Positions 1 through 10,300 of a stretch of DNA of 64,000 nt are shown here, in pieces. Where the stretch lies: the NCBI GenBank assembly GCA_014284505.1, contig JAAFYY010000001.1:1922001-1986000 (forward strand), in the 5' to 3' direction. Each line of letters opens with the position of its first letter. Position 1 is the stretch's first letter. The translations under genes were made by a program, and so were the position numbers. The notes under the pieces are model-generated. The model had not been told where the DNA came from and searched no databases. It worked only from the letters and a program-made list of their open reading frames with translations. Source of the DNA: Streptacidiphilus sp. 4-A2. Its GTDB lineage: Bacteria > Actinomycetota > Actinomycetes > Streptomycetales > Streptomycetaceae.

Positions 1-502
1 CGTTGTGGAAGCCGAGCCGCACCGAGCCGGCGTTGCCCTGGAAGTCCTCCTGGCCGGGGACCGGGACCACGTCCTGCACCAGGGCGCCGGACTTCTCCGG
101 GCGGAAGGCCGCCGGATCGCCGAGCCCGGCCGCGATCATCATCAGCGTCCCGGCCGGGACGGTGGCCCGACGCTGCACCGAGCCCGGCACCGTCGGGGTG
201 CCCGGCAGCGTCTCCTGGTCCACCGGCAGGCCCCGGACCAGCAGGGTGCCGGTGGGGCCGCTGTCCCGGCGGAACCGGAGCAGTTCGCGGCGCACCCCGG
301 CCGGCAGGTCGGACCAGGCGTCGCGGGCGGCGGCGGCCCAGCGCGGATCGTCGATCACCCCTCCGGCGGCGCCCGTCAGCCGCTCGGCGACGGCGTGCAC
401 CCGGATCCGGCTCTCCAGATCGACCGGGACAACCGGGATCTCGGCGTCGCGCTCCAGCCGCGGGGTCGCCCGCGGCTCATAGGTGACTGGCATGGGTGGC
501 AT
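1..502 (-). CDS. AsnO-like Fe(II)/2-oxoglutarate amino acid beta-hydroxylase (3' end outside window)
   Basis: Reading leftward from ATG at 502, one frame stays open to the window edge and gives about 167 residues. It follows the L-asparagine/arginine beta-hydroxylase family (AsnO, VioC). Recognisable blocks are FRRDSGPTGTLLVRGLPVD, GSVQRRATVPAG, AAGLGDPAAFRPEKSGALV and QDVVPVPGQEDFQGNAGSV. The visible part ends at LGFHN, so the first iron-binding His is the last thing seen and its Asp/Glu partner lies outside. Similarity is closer to AsnO of the CDA cluster than to VioC. AGAGGAG sits about 7 bases before the ATG; a second ATG at 493 is possible. It is the last gene of the tailoring operon, 25 bp after the YbaK gene. 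It probably hydroxylates free Asn or Asp before loading, matching the Asn/Asp-type A domain of module 2 (inference). Confidence 0.85.
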   Translation of the reverse strand, partial: MPPMPVTYEPRATPRLERDAEIPVVPVDLESRIRVHAVAERLTGAAGGVIDDPRWAAAARDAWSDLPAGVRRELLRFRRDSGPTGTLLVRGLPVDQETLPGTPTVPGSVQRRATVPAGTLMMIAAGLGDPAAFRPEKSGALVQDVVPVPGQEDFQGNAGSVRLGFHN

Positions 503-527
503 GGTCGTCTCCTCTCTTGTCTCTCGT

Positions 528-1111
528 TCAGGCCGCGGTGGCGGCGGGCGGCGCGGCGGCCGCGGACAGGGCGACCCGGGCGCTGAGCGGGGCCGCGATC
601 TCGCGGTACTCGGGTGTCGGCAGCGCGACCGACAGGTCGAGCCGGGCGGCGTTGAAGTAGATCTCCTCCTGCTCCAGCAGGTCCCGGTCGGCGATCAGGG
701 TGAGCGCCGGGTGGAAGGAGAACGGGATGATGGAGCCGCTGACGCAGCCGGTCAGCCGCTCGGCGGTGACCTGGTCGGCCATGCCGGCGCGGGTGCCGCC
801 GACGCACTCCCGGACGGCGTCCAGGTCGACCCGGCGGTCCCCCTGGACGACGGCCAGGACATAGCGGGACTGCTTGCGGCCCAGGCCGACCCGGATCACC
901 AGCGACTTGGCGGCCTGGTGCAGCGGGTGGCCGCGCAGCCGGCTGGCCGCCTCGGTCTGACCGGCCGGGGATGCTCCAGCAGCCGGTACCGGGCCTGCCC
1001 GGCGGACAGCGCCGCCATCAGCCGGGCATGGCTCGTACTCCCGGTACTGCTGGTGTTCTCGGCGCTGCTCGTGCCCCCGGTACTGCTCGTGTTCTCGGTA
1101 CTAGGCGACAC
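528..1111 (-). CDS. YbaK/EbsC-family aminoacyl-tRNA editing-like protein, frameshifted
   Basis: The GTG start at 1111 overlaps the MbtH stop. The N-terminal part reads HARLMAALSAGQARYRLLEHP. After a missing base near 970 the other frame gives GQTEAASRLRGHPLHQAAK, then SLVIRVGLGRKQSRYVLAVV and GSIIPFSFHPALTLIAD to the stop at 528. This is the YbaK/ProX pattern (Gln-Ala-Lys-Ser, the catalytic-pocket Lys, and the Gly-x-Ile-x-Pro-Phe loop). Such proteins deacylate mischarged tRNAs. Here the gene lies inside an NRPS tailoring operon, so its substrate could instead be a misacylated tRNA formed by a non-proteinogenic amino acid, or an aminoacyl carrier (inference). The first ~25 residues are a Ser/Thr/Asn-rich stretch encoded by short direct repeats, which the family does not normally have. 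Confidence 0.75.
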
Positions 1112-1316
1112 GGTCCATCACCTCGGCGACCGACCGCGGACGCAGATCGGTCCAGTGTTCGGTGATCCACGCCAGGCTCTCCTCGTAGCCGGATTCGGCG
1201 AGCGCGACGTTCCAGCCCGCCGGCACATCGGCGAAGGTGGGCCAGAGGGAGTGCTGTCCCTCGTCGTTGACGAGGACGAGATAGCGGCCCTCGGGGTCCT
1301 CGAAGGGGTTGGCCAT
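1101..1316 (-). CDS. MbtH-like NRPS accessory protein
   Basis: An intact 71-residue protein beginning MANPFEDPEGRYLVLVNDEG with the conserved SLWP, VPAGW and YIxxNW-like region (ITEHWTDLRP). MbtH proteins bind A domains and are needed for their solubility and activity. AAAGGAA lies about 8 bases before the ATG at 1316. The stop overlaps the GTG of the YbaK gene, so the two are probably translationally coupled. It is one of the few genes here with no frameshift. The function is established for the family; which A domains it serves cannot be told. Confidence 0.95.
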   Translation of the reverse strand: MANPFEDPEGRYLVLVNDEGQHSLWPTFADVPAGWNVALAESGYEESLAWITEHWTDLRPRSVAEVMDRVA

Positions 1317-1378
1317 GACCGGTTCCTTTCTGCGACGGAATATGACGTACTGTCAGTTCAGGTGTGTGCGGCCGGTCT

Positions 1379-2379
1379 TCAGGCGCTGCCGGCCAGCATC
1401 GAGTCGTTCTCCTGCCAGGCGTCGGCGCCGTAGACGCCCTGCACCCAGTTGCGGTGGTAGACGGTGTCCAGGTAGCGCTCGCCCAGATCGGGCGAGATGG
1501 CGACGGCGGTCCTGGCGGCGGCTCCGCCGCGCTCGGCCGCGTCCGCCTCCAGCCAGGACAGCGCCCCGGCGACGACGGTGCCGGTCGAGCCGCCGAAGAC
1601 GAACCCCCGGGCGGCGAGCCGGTGGCAGGTGCGGATGGTCTCGGTCTCGGGGATCCGCACCACGTCGTCCACATAGCTCGGGTCGAGCAGCGCCGGCCGC
1701 ACGGCCGAGCCCAGGCCGGGGATCATCCGCGGGCCCTGGGGTCCGCCGAAGGTGATCGAGCCGACGCTGTCCACCGCGACGATCCGCACCCCGGGACGGT
1801 GCTCCCGGAACCAGCGGGCACAGCCCATCAGCGTGCCGGTGGTGCCGGCGCCGACGAAGAGCAGTTCCAGTCCGGGGAAGCGGCGGGCGATGGCGGGGGC
1901 GGTCCACCGGTAAGTGGGCCCGCCAGTTGTCGGCGTTGACGTACTGGTTGAGCCCACAGGTAGCGGCTGTCGCTCGCGCACAGCCGGCGCACCTGCGCCA
2001 GGCGGGCGCCGAGGAAGCCGCCCTCCGGGTCGGGCTCGGTGACCACCTGCACCTCGGCGCCCAGGGCCTCCATCAGCCGACGGGTGGCCAGGTTGCAGCG
2101 GGAGTCGGTGATGCACCGGAAGCGGTAGCCCTTGCTGGCCGCGATCACCGCCAGGGCGACACCGAGGTTGCCCGAGGAGGACTCCACCAGCACTGATCCC
2201 GGGCGCAGCGCCCCGCTGCGTTCGGCGGCGTCGACCATGGCGCGGGCCGCCTTCTGCTTGACCGACCCGGAGAAGTTGAAGCCCTCGCACTTGAGATAGA
2301 GGGAGGTGCCGAGGATGCCGCTGAGGTCGACGAAGAGGTCGTCCTCGTTGTATTCATGTGGGGCCGAGATGATCGGCAT
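1379..2379 (-). CDS. SbnA-like N-(2-amino-2-carboxyethyl)-L-glutamate synthase, PLP enzyme (frameshifted)
   Basis: ATG at 2379 is preceded by GGGAGG. The protein opens MPIISAPHEYNEDDLFVDLS and continues LKCEGFNFSGSVKQKAA, where the Lys of SVKQKAA is the PLP Schiff-base lysine of the cysteine-synthase fold, then SSSGNLGVALAVIAASKGY. Two extra bases near 1922 and 1945 move the frame. Restored, the C-terminal half reads LELLFVGAGTTGTLMGCARW and FVFGGSTGTVVAGAL to the stop at 1379. SbnA condenses O-phospho-L-serine with glutamate. With SbnB it makes L-2,3-diaminopropionate (Dap), as in staphyloferrin B and viomycin biosynthesis (VioB/VioK). It lies 45 bp after the SbnB gene. Ordinary cysteine synthase is unlikely because of the paired SbnB gene. 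Confidence 0.88.
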
Positions 2380-2424
2380 GCGTCCTCCCTGGTCCGCGGT
2401 GGGCGATGGGGTAGGGTCTGCCGC

Positions 2425-3511
2425 TCATCCGTAGCGGCGGGTCTCGTGGAAGAAGCCGTCGACAACAGCCAGTTCGCCCGAGGCGAGCACGCGTTCGTAC
2501 ACGTGTCTGCCGAGGGCGAGGTCCAGCACGCCGAGGCCGAACGGCGAGAACACCACGGTCCGGCCGGCCGGCGGCCGGAGTGCTCCGGTGAGCACGTCGT
2601 GGAGCGTGCCGTCGATGAACTCCCGGTTGCCGACCTGCTGTTCGGCCAGGTGCACCGAGGTGTCGGCCTTCAGGCAGTGCTCCACGTCGTCCACGATGTT
2701 GCAGCTGCGCAGCACCACCGCGGGCGCGAGGTCGCGCAGCGAGACATGCAGCACCAGCGGGTGGTGGTCGAACCAGGAGGGGTCCTCGATGTGCGGGGCG
2801 CCGGCCACGGTGGCGAAGACCACCAGGTCGGACCCGCGGATCAAGCTTCTCCGCGCTGTCGTGCACGACCACGGAGGTGTCCGGGTCCGCGCCGGCCAGG
2901 TAGCCGGCGAAGCCCTCGCGTGCTCCGCCGCCAGGTCGAACACCCCGGTCTCGGTGAACGTCCAGCCGGTTCCGCGCAGGAACTGGTGGATGTAGCGGGC
3001 GATCAGGCCGGTGCCGACGAAGCCGATCCGCGCCGGGCGGCCGCGTCCCGCTCAGCCGGTCCGCGGCCAGTGCCGCCGAGGCGGCCGTGCGCGCGGCGCT
3101 GATGATGGAACTCTCCAGGCAGGCCAGCGGATAGCCGGTGTCGTGGTCGTTGAGGATGAGCACGGCGGAGGCGCGCGGCAGCCCGGACTCCACGTTCTCC
3201 GGGAAACTGGATATCCACTTCAGCCCGTCGGTGCGGACCTCGCCGCCGATGGAGGCCGGGAGGGCGATGATGCGCGCGCTGGGGCGGTCGGGGAAGCGCA
3301 GGAAGTAGGAGGGCGGGTTGACGGTGTCCCCCGCGCCATGGGTGCGGTAGGCGTCCTCGATCAGCCCGACGACCTCCTGGTGCCGGTCTTCGAGTACGCG
3401 GTGGACCTGGGCGCCGGGGATCACGGCGAAGGAGGGGACTTGAGCAGGAGGCACAACTGACTCCTCAGTGCGGTTTTCCAGAACTGGTTCTGATGACAAA
3501 TCAGCTGACAT
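2425..3511 (-). CDS. SbnB-like N-((2S)-2-amino-2-carboxyethyl)-L-glutamate dehydrogenase (frameshifted)
   Basis: ATG at 3511 begins MSADLSSEPVLENRTEESVV, four bases after the SyrP-like gene stop. The ornithine-cyclodeaminase/mu-crystallin fold is clear: RIIALPASIGGEVRTDGLKW, then ILNDHDTGYPLACLESSIIS and ARTAASAALAADRL. After frame shifts near 3050 and 2870 it continues DLVVFATVAGAPHIEDPSW and VVFSPFGLGVLDLALGRHVY. SbnB oxidatively splits the SbnA product to Dap and 2-oxoglutarate using NAD. The 2-oxoglutarate released is also the co-substrate of the two hydroxylases in the operon, a neat but unproved link. Restored length is about 360 residues, normal for the family. Confidence 0.87.
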
Positions 3512-3515
3512 GTGG

Positions 3516-4483
3516 TCAGCCGAGGAGATGGCCGGACAGCCGGACCGGGTCGCCGATGACCACGGCCAGCTCGCGCTCGCCCTCGTAGGGGTCGCGGCCG
3601 TGCGCGGTGCGCAGGTTGTCCACCAGCAGCAGGTCCCCGCGCTGCCAGGACTCACGGCGGGTCGCCAGCCGGTACGCCTCGTTGATGGCGGCGACCTCCT
3701 CCGGCGGGATCGGGGTGCCGTCGCCGTACGTGGTGGTGAACGGCAGGGCGTCCGGGCCGTACACCTCGGTCAGGTAGGCGCGGATCATCGGGTCGAGGGT
3801 GAGTTCGTTGAGGAAGGCCGCCTGGTTGAACCAGACCTCCTCACCGGTGACCGGGTGGGTCACCACCGCGGCCCGGCGCTGGCGGGTGCGCAGCACCTCG
3901 TCCGGCAGCCACTCGAAGCCGATCGCCTCGGCCCGGCAGTAGTCGGCGATCGCCTCGGCCCGCTCGGTGCCGAAGGACTCGCCGAGCGGCACCCCGACCT
4001 CCCGGTAGTTGCGGACCAGCTGCCAGCCCTTGGCCCGGAACCGGGCCACCAGCTCGGGCGGCAGCAGCCGCAGCACCTCGGCGCCGTCGGCGACCACGGT
4101 CGCGCCCCCGTGGAGCGGGGCGGTGAGGCAGCCGATCAGCAGGACCGAGGGATCTCGGCGGCATAGCTCAGCTCGTGATGCAGGCACAGCTGCTCGTCGG
4201 GGGGCCACTCGGTGGCGGACCAGCCGCCGTCCGGGAACTGCCTGCGGGTGGCGAAGCGCTGCTTCTCGTCCATCGGGGTGATGCCGAGCGCCAGGGCGCA
4301 CCGGGTCACCTCCGCGGCTGAGCCGATGCCCAGGCCGCGCAGCAGCACCGCGCCGCGCTCGGCCAGCAGCGCGCGGATCCGGTCACGCTCGGCGATGGCC
4401 CAGCGGGCCCCGGCGCCCCCCGCTCACGCCGTGGGCGTGCTCCACCACGGGGTGGCGTCCTGGAGAAGGGTGGTCACAGTCAC
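3516..4483 (-). CDS. SyrP-like TauD-family Fe(II)/2OG oxygenase, probable aspartyl/amino acid beta-hydroxylase
   Basis: The best start is GTG at 4483, with AAGGAG 5 bases upstream; GTG at 4477 is possible. The early part (VTVTTLLQDATPWW) loses frame near 4425. It resumes as ERGAVLLRGLGIGSAAEV and LCLHHELSYAAEIP, where His-x-Glu supplies two iron ligands. It shifts again near 4150 to VLLIGCLTAPLHGGATVVAD and ends with LLVDNLRTAHGRDPYEGER, holding the distal His and the Arg that binds 2-oxoglutarate. SyrP hydroxylates Asp bound to a carrier domain in syringomycin biosynthesis. A carrier-bound Asp/Asn in module 2, or another residue, could be the target here (inference). A second hydroxylase of a different subfamily lies at the end of the same operon. 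Confidence 0.82.
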
Positions 4484-4589
4484 TGTGTCTCCTTGCTTGG
4501 GTCGCGGTCGGTTCGGTCCGGTCAGTTCGGTGCGATGGGGGGGTGGGTGCAATGGGGAGTGCGTGCAACGGGTGCGATTCGGTCCGGTG
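4484..4589. other. Intergenic spacer with short repeats
   Basis: This gap of about 106 bp lies between the stand-alone NRPS and the SyrP-like gene. It is G-rich, with repeated GGTCCGGT and GGTGCGAT or GTGCAA words, and ends with the AAGGAG ribosome site of the hydroxylase. No ORF or convincing hairpin is seen. The genes on both sides read the same way, so co-transcription is likely. Confidence 0.4.
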
Positions 4590-7073
4590 TCAGCCGGCGG
4601 CTGTGGCCGGCTGCGCCGCGCCGCCGGAGCGCTGCTCCAGCAGCACGGCCAGGTCGGCGAGGACCGGCGTGTCGGTGATGTCCTTGACGGTGACCATCCG
4701 GTCCAGCAGGATCGCCAGCCGGATGGCGGACAGGGAGGTGGCCGAGCCGGAAGAAGTGCGCGTGGCGGTCGATCCGGTCCACCGGCGTCCGCAGGGCCGC
4801 GCCCCAGTGGGCGGCCAGCCGCTGCTCGCCCTCGCTCCAGCCGGCTCCGGGCGCCGGAGCCTCGCCCAGCCCGGCCTCGGCCAGCCGGGTCAGCGCCTTC
4901 TTGTCGGTCTTCCCGTTCGCGGTCACGGCAGCCGCTCCAGCCGGACCAGCCGGGTGGGCACCAGGTACGAGGGCAGCAGCACCTCCAGGACGTCGCGCAC
5001 CTGCTCGGCGTCGGCGGAGCCGCTGAAGAAGCCGACCAGGTGCCGGTCCTCGCCGCTCCCGGCCGTGACGACCGCGCCGTCCCTGACCCCGGGCGCCCGC
5101 AGCAGCCCGTCCTCGATCTCGCCGATCTCGATCCGGAAGCCGCGGATCTTCAGCTGGGCGTCCCTGCGGCCGCCGAACTCCAGCTTGCCCCCGGCCGACC
5201 AGCGGCCGAAGTCGCCGGTGCGGTACAGCCGTTCACCGGGCCGGTGGGGGTCGGCGCAGTACGCCGCCCGGGTCCGCTCCGGATCGTTGACGTAGCCGCG
5301 CCCGACGCAGACCCGGAGAAGACGATCTCCCCCGCGCCCAGCGCACCGGCCGCAGCCACTCGTCCACCACATAGGCCCGGACGTTGCGCACCGGCGGCCC
5401 CAGCGGCACACGCCGGAGTCCGGAGCGCCAGCAGACCTCGTGGTTGGTGTCGTCGCTGGTCTCGGTCAGCCCGTAGGCGTTGACCAGCCGGACCGCGGGG
5501 AAGGCGGCGAACCAGCGCTGCGCCAGCTCCCGCTTGAGCACCTCGCCGGTGGCGGAGACGCAGCTCAGACCGGGCAGCCCGAGCGGGTCGCCGTCCAGGT
5601 AGGCAGCAGCACCTCCAGGTAGGAGGCACCAGCTGGACCACCCCGACCTGTCCGGCCCGGACCACCTCCACAAAGCGGGCGAGTCCGCCACCGCCTCCTG
5701 CTCGACTTCAGCGTGGTCCCGCCGACCAGCAGCGCGGAACCAGTTGCCACAGGGAGATGTCGAAGCACTGCGGGGCGGTCTGCGCCACCACCGTGCCCTC
5801 GGTGACGCCCAGGTCCTCGATCTTGGCCAGCAGGTGGTTGAGGAAGCCGGCGTGCTCGCACATGGCGCCCTTCGGCTCGCCGGTGGAAGCCGGAGGTGAA
5901 GTAGATGTAGGCCAGCTGGTCCGCTCCGACCGGATCCCCGGGTCGTCCTGCCGGCCGTCCCCGGTCAGCATCTCGTCCAGCTGACGCACCGTCACCGGCT
6001 GTTCCGGGCCCAGCTCGCCAGGGCCGGGGCCAGCCCCGGGGCGTTCCCCGGGCCGGTCAGCACCAGCGGGCAGCCGCTGCGCCGCAGCACCGAGGCGATC
6101 CGGACGGCCGGGAAGTTCGGCTCCACCGGCAGATAGACCGCCCCCGCCTTGAACACCCGATGACCGCCGCCAGCCACTCCAGGCTCCGCTCGGCGACCAC
6201 GGCCACCGGCTGCTCCGTCGCGGGCCGTCCTGGCACAGCGCCCAGGCGACCCGGTTGGCCCGCCGGTTCAGCTCGGCATACGTCCAGCTGCGGCCGCCCT
6301 GGACGGCGGCGACCGCGTCCGGGCGCAGCCGCGCCTGCTCCTCGAAGAGCTGGTGGAACCTGCGGTCCGGGAGCTCGCGCACCGGGCCGGCCAACTCATA
6401 GAGCTGGTAATGGAGTTCGGCCTCGGAGAGCAGGCTGCGGGCATGGTGGTCGTGGTCCGGCGCGGTCACCGCCCGGCACAGCGCCCGCAGGAGGTAGCCG
6501 GCGATCCGGTTCACCGCCGCCGGCGTCCAGGGCCCTCCGGCCGGTAGCGCAAGCACCAGCTCCGGGCCGTCCACGGCAAGCCAGAGCAGCACGCCCTCGG
6601 GCAGGTCGCCGGCCGGCGGCAGGCCCCCGGCCGAGGAGAGCACGCTCTCGAACAGGCCCTCGTGCAGACCCGGGCCCGGATGTCCGCGGCGGGCGCGGCG
6701 GCGGCATGCCGCAGCGTCAGCTCCCGGCTCCGCTCAGCCGCCCCGGCCAGTTCCCGCCAGCTGCCGTCGGCCACGGTGATCCGCACCGGCAGCGGCTCGG
6801 CCACCGGCGCTCCGGGCACGGTCGGCAGCCAGCCGGTGACCGTCTCCCGGTCCGCGGTGAGCGCCGCCATCACCTTGGCGTGCGCGGCGAGCAGCAGCGG
6901 CTCGTCCAGCCCGGCCAGCACCCGCTCCGGATCGGCGCCCGGCTCTCGGACGGGCGCGTCGAGCTGTCCGGCCGCGCGGAGCGCGGCAGCCGGCTGCCGC
7001 CTCCCGCGTCCAGGATCCCGTGCCAGTGGCGGCGGCCGCCCGCATCGCCGTCCTGGTCCGTCGCGTCCGTCAC
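4590..7073 (-). CDS. Stand-alone NRPS: C-lobe remnant, adenylation domain, carrier protein (frameshifted)
   Basis: GTG at 7073 has GGAGGT 7 bases upstream. The first ~240 residues (7060-6370) resemble only the C-terminal lobe of a condensation domain, lacking HHxxxDG. They include HAKVMAALTADRETVTGWL and LLLRALCRAV-like segments. The A domain (about 6310-4930) has [49 protein letters not shown] and LKIRGFRIEIGEIEDG. Its specificity residues read approximately D-I-W-Q-S-T-A-D-D-K. Two aspartates at the pocket end would suit a diamino acid such as Dap, whose synthases are encoded downstream (inference). The carrier (4830-4620) restores to HFFRLGGHSLSAIRLAI with the phosphopantetheine Ser, and ends TAAG at 4592. 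It is the obvious trans-loader for the A-less module of the gene before it, as Ramo17 is proposed to act for ramoplanin. Confidence 0.85.
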
Positions 7074-7082
7074 GAGCCTCAC

Positions 7083-7170
7083 CTCCGCCTGGAAACGCCT
7101 GGGAACGTCTTGAACGTCTTTGAACGTCTTGGGAAAACGTCTTGGGAAAACGCCTTGGAAAACGGTCGGT
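7083..7170 (-). repeat. Tandem AACGTCTT-type repeats in the leader of the stand-alone NRPS
   Basis: On the + strand, seven imperfect units of 10-13 bp follow one another. They include ggaaacgcct, gggaacgtct, tgaacgtctt (twice), gggaaaacgtctt, gggaaaacgcctt and ggaaaacgg. They sit directly upstream of the GGAGGT/GTG start at 7073 and downstream of the terminator hairpin of the TE-containing NRPS, which is the expected place for the promoter and leader of the tailoring operon. An activator-binding direct repeat (SARPs bind direct repeats) or a leader structure is possible. The function is inferred from position only. Confidence 0.5.
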
Positions 7171-7304
7171 CCGACGGGTCACCGACCCACCCGGAGTTTC
7201 GAGACCGACCCTAGGGAGGCGGATTATTGTCGGAGTATCGATCGACTTCCGGCCGCGGATACCGCGGCGCCCGGGCCTGCCGTCCGGCTCCGGACACGCC
7301 GAAC

Positions 7305-7329
7305 GGCGGCCTCCCCAGGGGAGGCCGCC
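7305..7329 (-). terminator. Hairpin after the terminal NRPS gene
   Basis: A perfect inverted repeat, GGCGGCCTCCCC, one A, then GGGGAGGCCGCC, lies 41 bp past the stop at 7370. There is no U tract, as is common in high-GC actinomycetes. It separates the NRPS assembly line from the tailoring operon, so the latter needs its own promoter in 7083-7300. Confidence 0.65.
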
Positions 7330-7369
7330 ACAGTGCGCCGGTCAGAGTGCGGTGCTCAGGGTGCGGTGC

Positions 7370-10300
7370 TCAGATCAGGCCGCTGAGCAGCCCGCCGATC
7401 CGCGCCGCCGGTTCCGGCGCCAGCAGGCCCTCGTGGGTCGCGGCCACCTCGTGCATCCGCAGCCCGCCCAGCAGGTAGGGCTCCCAGGACTCCGCGTCGG
7501 CCCACTCACGCACATTCTCGGTGGCCCGGACCAGCACGGTCGGCGCGACCACCGGCTCCGGCTCGGCCGCCTGGAGCAGCCGGACGTTGTTGACCGTCGC
7601 GTCGAGCACCAGCCCGCGCTGCGCGGGGTCCAGATGACGGGTCTCGCCGTCGCTGCGCCCCAGGTAGTCCACCAGCCGGGCACGGACCTCCGCCGGGTCG
7701 TCCGGCAGTTCCTGCGGATCGCCGTGGATGCGGGTATAGGCCTCGTACATGTCGGCCATGACCTGCTGCTCGGACGCCGCCCCGCATCCGGCGGCGACCG
7801 GTAGGAGTCCAGCAGCACCAGCAGGCCCACCTTCTCGCCCTGCCGTTCGAGTTCGGCCGCCAGCGCCTGGGCCAGCCCGCCGCCCAGCGACCAGCCCAGC
7901 AGGTGGTAGGGGCCGACCGGCTGGACGGCGCGCATCCGCTCCACGAAGTCGGCCAGCAGCTCCGGCAGCGACTGCGCGAAGCCGTCGGTGCCGTTCAGGC
8001 CGCGGGTCTGCAGCCCGTACACCGGCTGCTCCGGGTCCAGGCTGCGCAGCAGGCCGGAGTAGCACCAGCTGAGGCCGCCCACCGGGTGCAGGCAGAACAG
8101 CGGCGGCAGCGAGCCGGAGGTGCGCAGCGGCAGCAGCGGCTCGAACCCGCCGGTCCCGCCCTCGCCGTCCAGCCGGCGCAGCAGGGCGGCCGGGTCGGTG
8201 CCTCGAACAGCGCACGCACCGGCAGCTCCGCCCCGAGCACCGGCCCGGCCAGCGCGGTCAGCCTGGACGCGAGCAGCGAGTGGCCGCCCCGGTCGAAGAA
8301 GTTGTCGTCCACGCCGACCTCGGCCACGCCCAGCACCTCGGCGAACAGCTCGCACAGCACCTGCTCGCGGCCGAGCGCGGCGGCCGTCCGGCGACGGCCG
8401 ACTCCGGCGGCGCGGGCAGCGCCTTCAGGTCGGTCTTGCCGCTCGGGGTCAGCGGCAGCTCGGGCAGCGGCACCACCACCGAGGGGACCATGTGGTCGGG
8501 CAGGTCGGCGCGGACCAGCTCGCGCAGTTCCGCCGGGTCGAGCTGCTCCGCGCCGGCACCACATAGCCGACCAGCCTGCGGTCGCCCGGGCGGTCCTCGC
8601 GGACGACGACCGCGGCGGCCGTCACTCCGGGCAGCCCAGCAGCGCGGCCTCCACCTCGCCCGGCTCGATCCGGAAGCCGCGCAGCTTCAGCTGCCCGTCG
8701 GTCCGGCCGAGGAACTCCAGCTGCCCGTCCCGTCGGCCGGCCCAGGTCACCGGTGCGGTACATCCGCGATCCGGCGGGGCCGAACGGGTCCGCCACGAAC
8801 CGGCCCGCGGTCACCGCCGGGCGGTTCAGATAGCCGCGGGCGACCCCGCCCCGGCCAGGAACAGCTCCCCGGGCACGCCCGGCGGCACCTGGCGCAGCCG
8901 CTCGTCCAGCACATACACGCGCACCCCCGGCAGCGGCCGGCCGATCGGCTGCCGGACCGCCCGGAGTCCGGGTCGGTGACCGCGCAGGCCGCCTCGACCG
9001 TGGTCTCGGTCGGTCCGTAGCCGTTGACCAGGCTCCGGCCCCGGCCCCAGCGCTCCACCAGCTGCGGCGAACAGGCCTCGCCGCCCGGTGACCAGCGTCG
9101 TCAGCTCGGGCAGCTCCGCCTCGGGTACCCCGGCCAGCACCGCGGGCGGCATCTGCGCGTGGGTGATCCGGTGTTCGGCCAGGAAGGCCGCCAGCTCCGC
9201 GCCGACCGGCACGCTCTCGGGCACCACCAGGCAGGCCCCGGTGAACAGCCCCATGGCCAGCTCGGAGACCGAGACGTCGAAGCTCGGCGAGACGAACTGG
9301 AGCACCCTGCTGCCCGCGCCCGCGCCGTGCGTGACCACGTGTTTGGCGGTGAGTCCGGCCAGGCCGCGGTGGCTGACCACGACGCCCTTGGGTGTGCCGG
9401 TCGAGCCGGAGGTGTAGATGACATAGGCGGGGTGGTCCGGCAGCAGCGGCGCACTCCGCTCGGCGTCGGTGACGTCGGTGTCGGTGGTCGGGTCCGGGTC
9501 GTCCAGCAGCAGCACCGGCACCCCGGTGCGGGCAGCCCTGCGGCGACCGGGCCGGTGCTGAGGAGAGCGATCGGCGCGGCGTCCGCCAGCATCAGCTCCA
9601 GCCGCCGGGCCGGATAGGCCGGGTCGAGCGGCAGGTAGGCGGCGCCGGTCTTGGCCACCGCCAGCACGGCGGTGACCAGCTCGACCGACCTGGGCAGCGC
9701 GATCGCGACAAAGGTCTCCGGTCCGGCGCCGGCCGCGATCAGCCGTCGGGCCAGCCGGTTGGCGCGGGTGTTCAGCGCGGCGTAGCTGAGGGTCTCGCTG
9801 CCGCACTCCAGCGCCGGGTCGTCCGGCGCGGCCGCCACCCTGGCCTGGAACAGGTCGGGCAGGGTGGCCGGGGCCGGGGCGGGGCGCCCTGCCAGTCGGA
9901 GCCCAGCCATCGCCACTCCTGCTCGGAGAGCAGCTCCAGCGAGCCGATCGGCCGTGTCGGGTCGGCCGCCGCGGCGGCGAGCAGCCGGGCCAGCCGGTCG
10001 GCCACGGCCGCCGCGCCCTCCTGGTCGAACTGCGCGGCGGCGTACTCGACCACCCGCGCAGCCCGGCCGGGGAACCGTCGGCCGCCCGGGTCTCGGCGAT
10101 GCTGAAGGTCAGGTCGAACTTGGCCACCCCCACCCCGAACTCCTCGAAGCCCACGGTCAGCCCGGTCAGCTCCATCTCCGGCTCGGCGTTGTTCTGGAAC
10201 GTCAGCATCACCTGCACCAGCGGGTGGGCGGCCGCCGAACGGACCGGGTTCAGCTCCTCGACCAGGCGCTCGAAGGGCACGTCCTGGTTGGTGTAGGCGG

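Noticed and set aside
1..4483. A siderophore cluster, because SbnA/SbnB occur in staphyloferrin B
   Set aside because: No NIS synthetase, hydroxamate or catechol genes, iron-box promoter or siderophore uptake proteins are seen. The SbnAB pair is also common in peptide antibiotic clusters.
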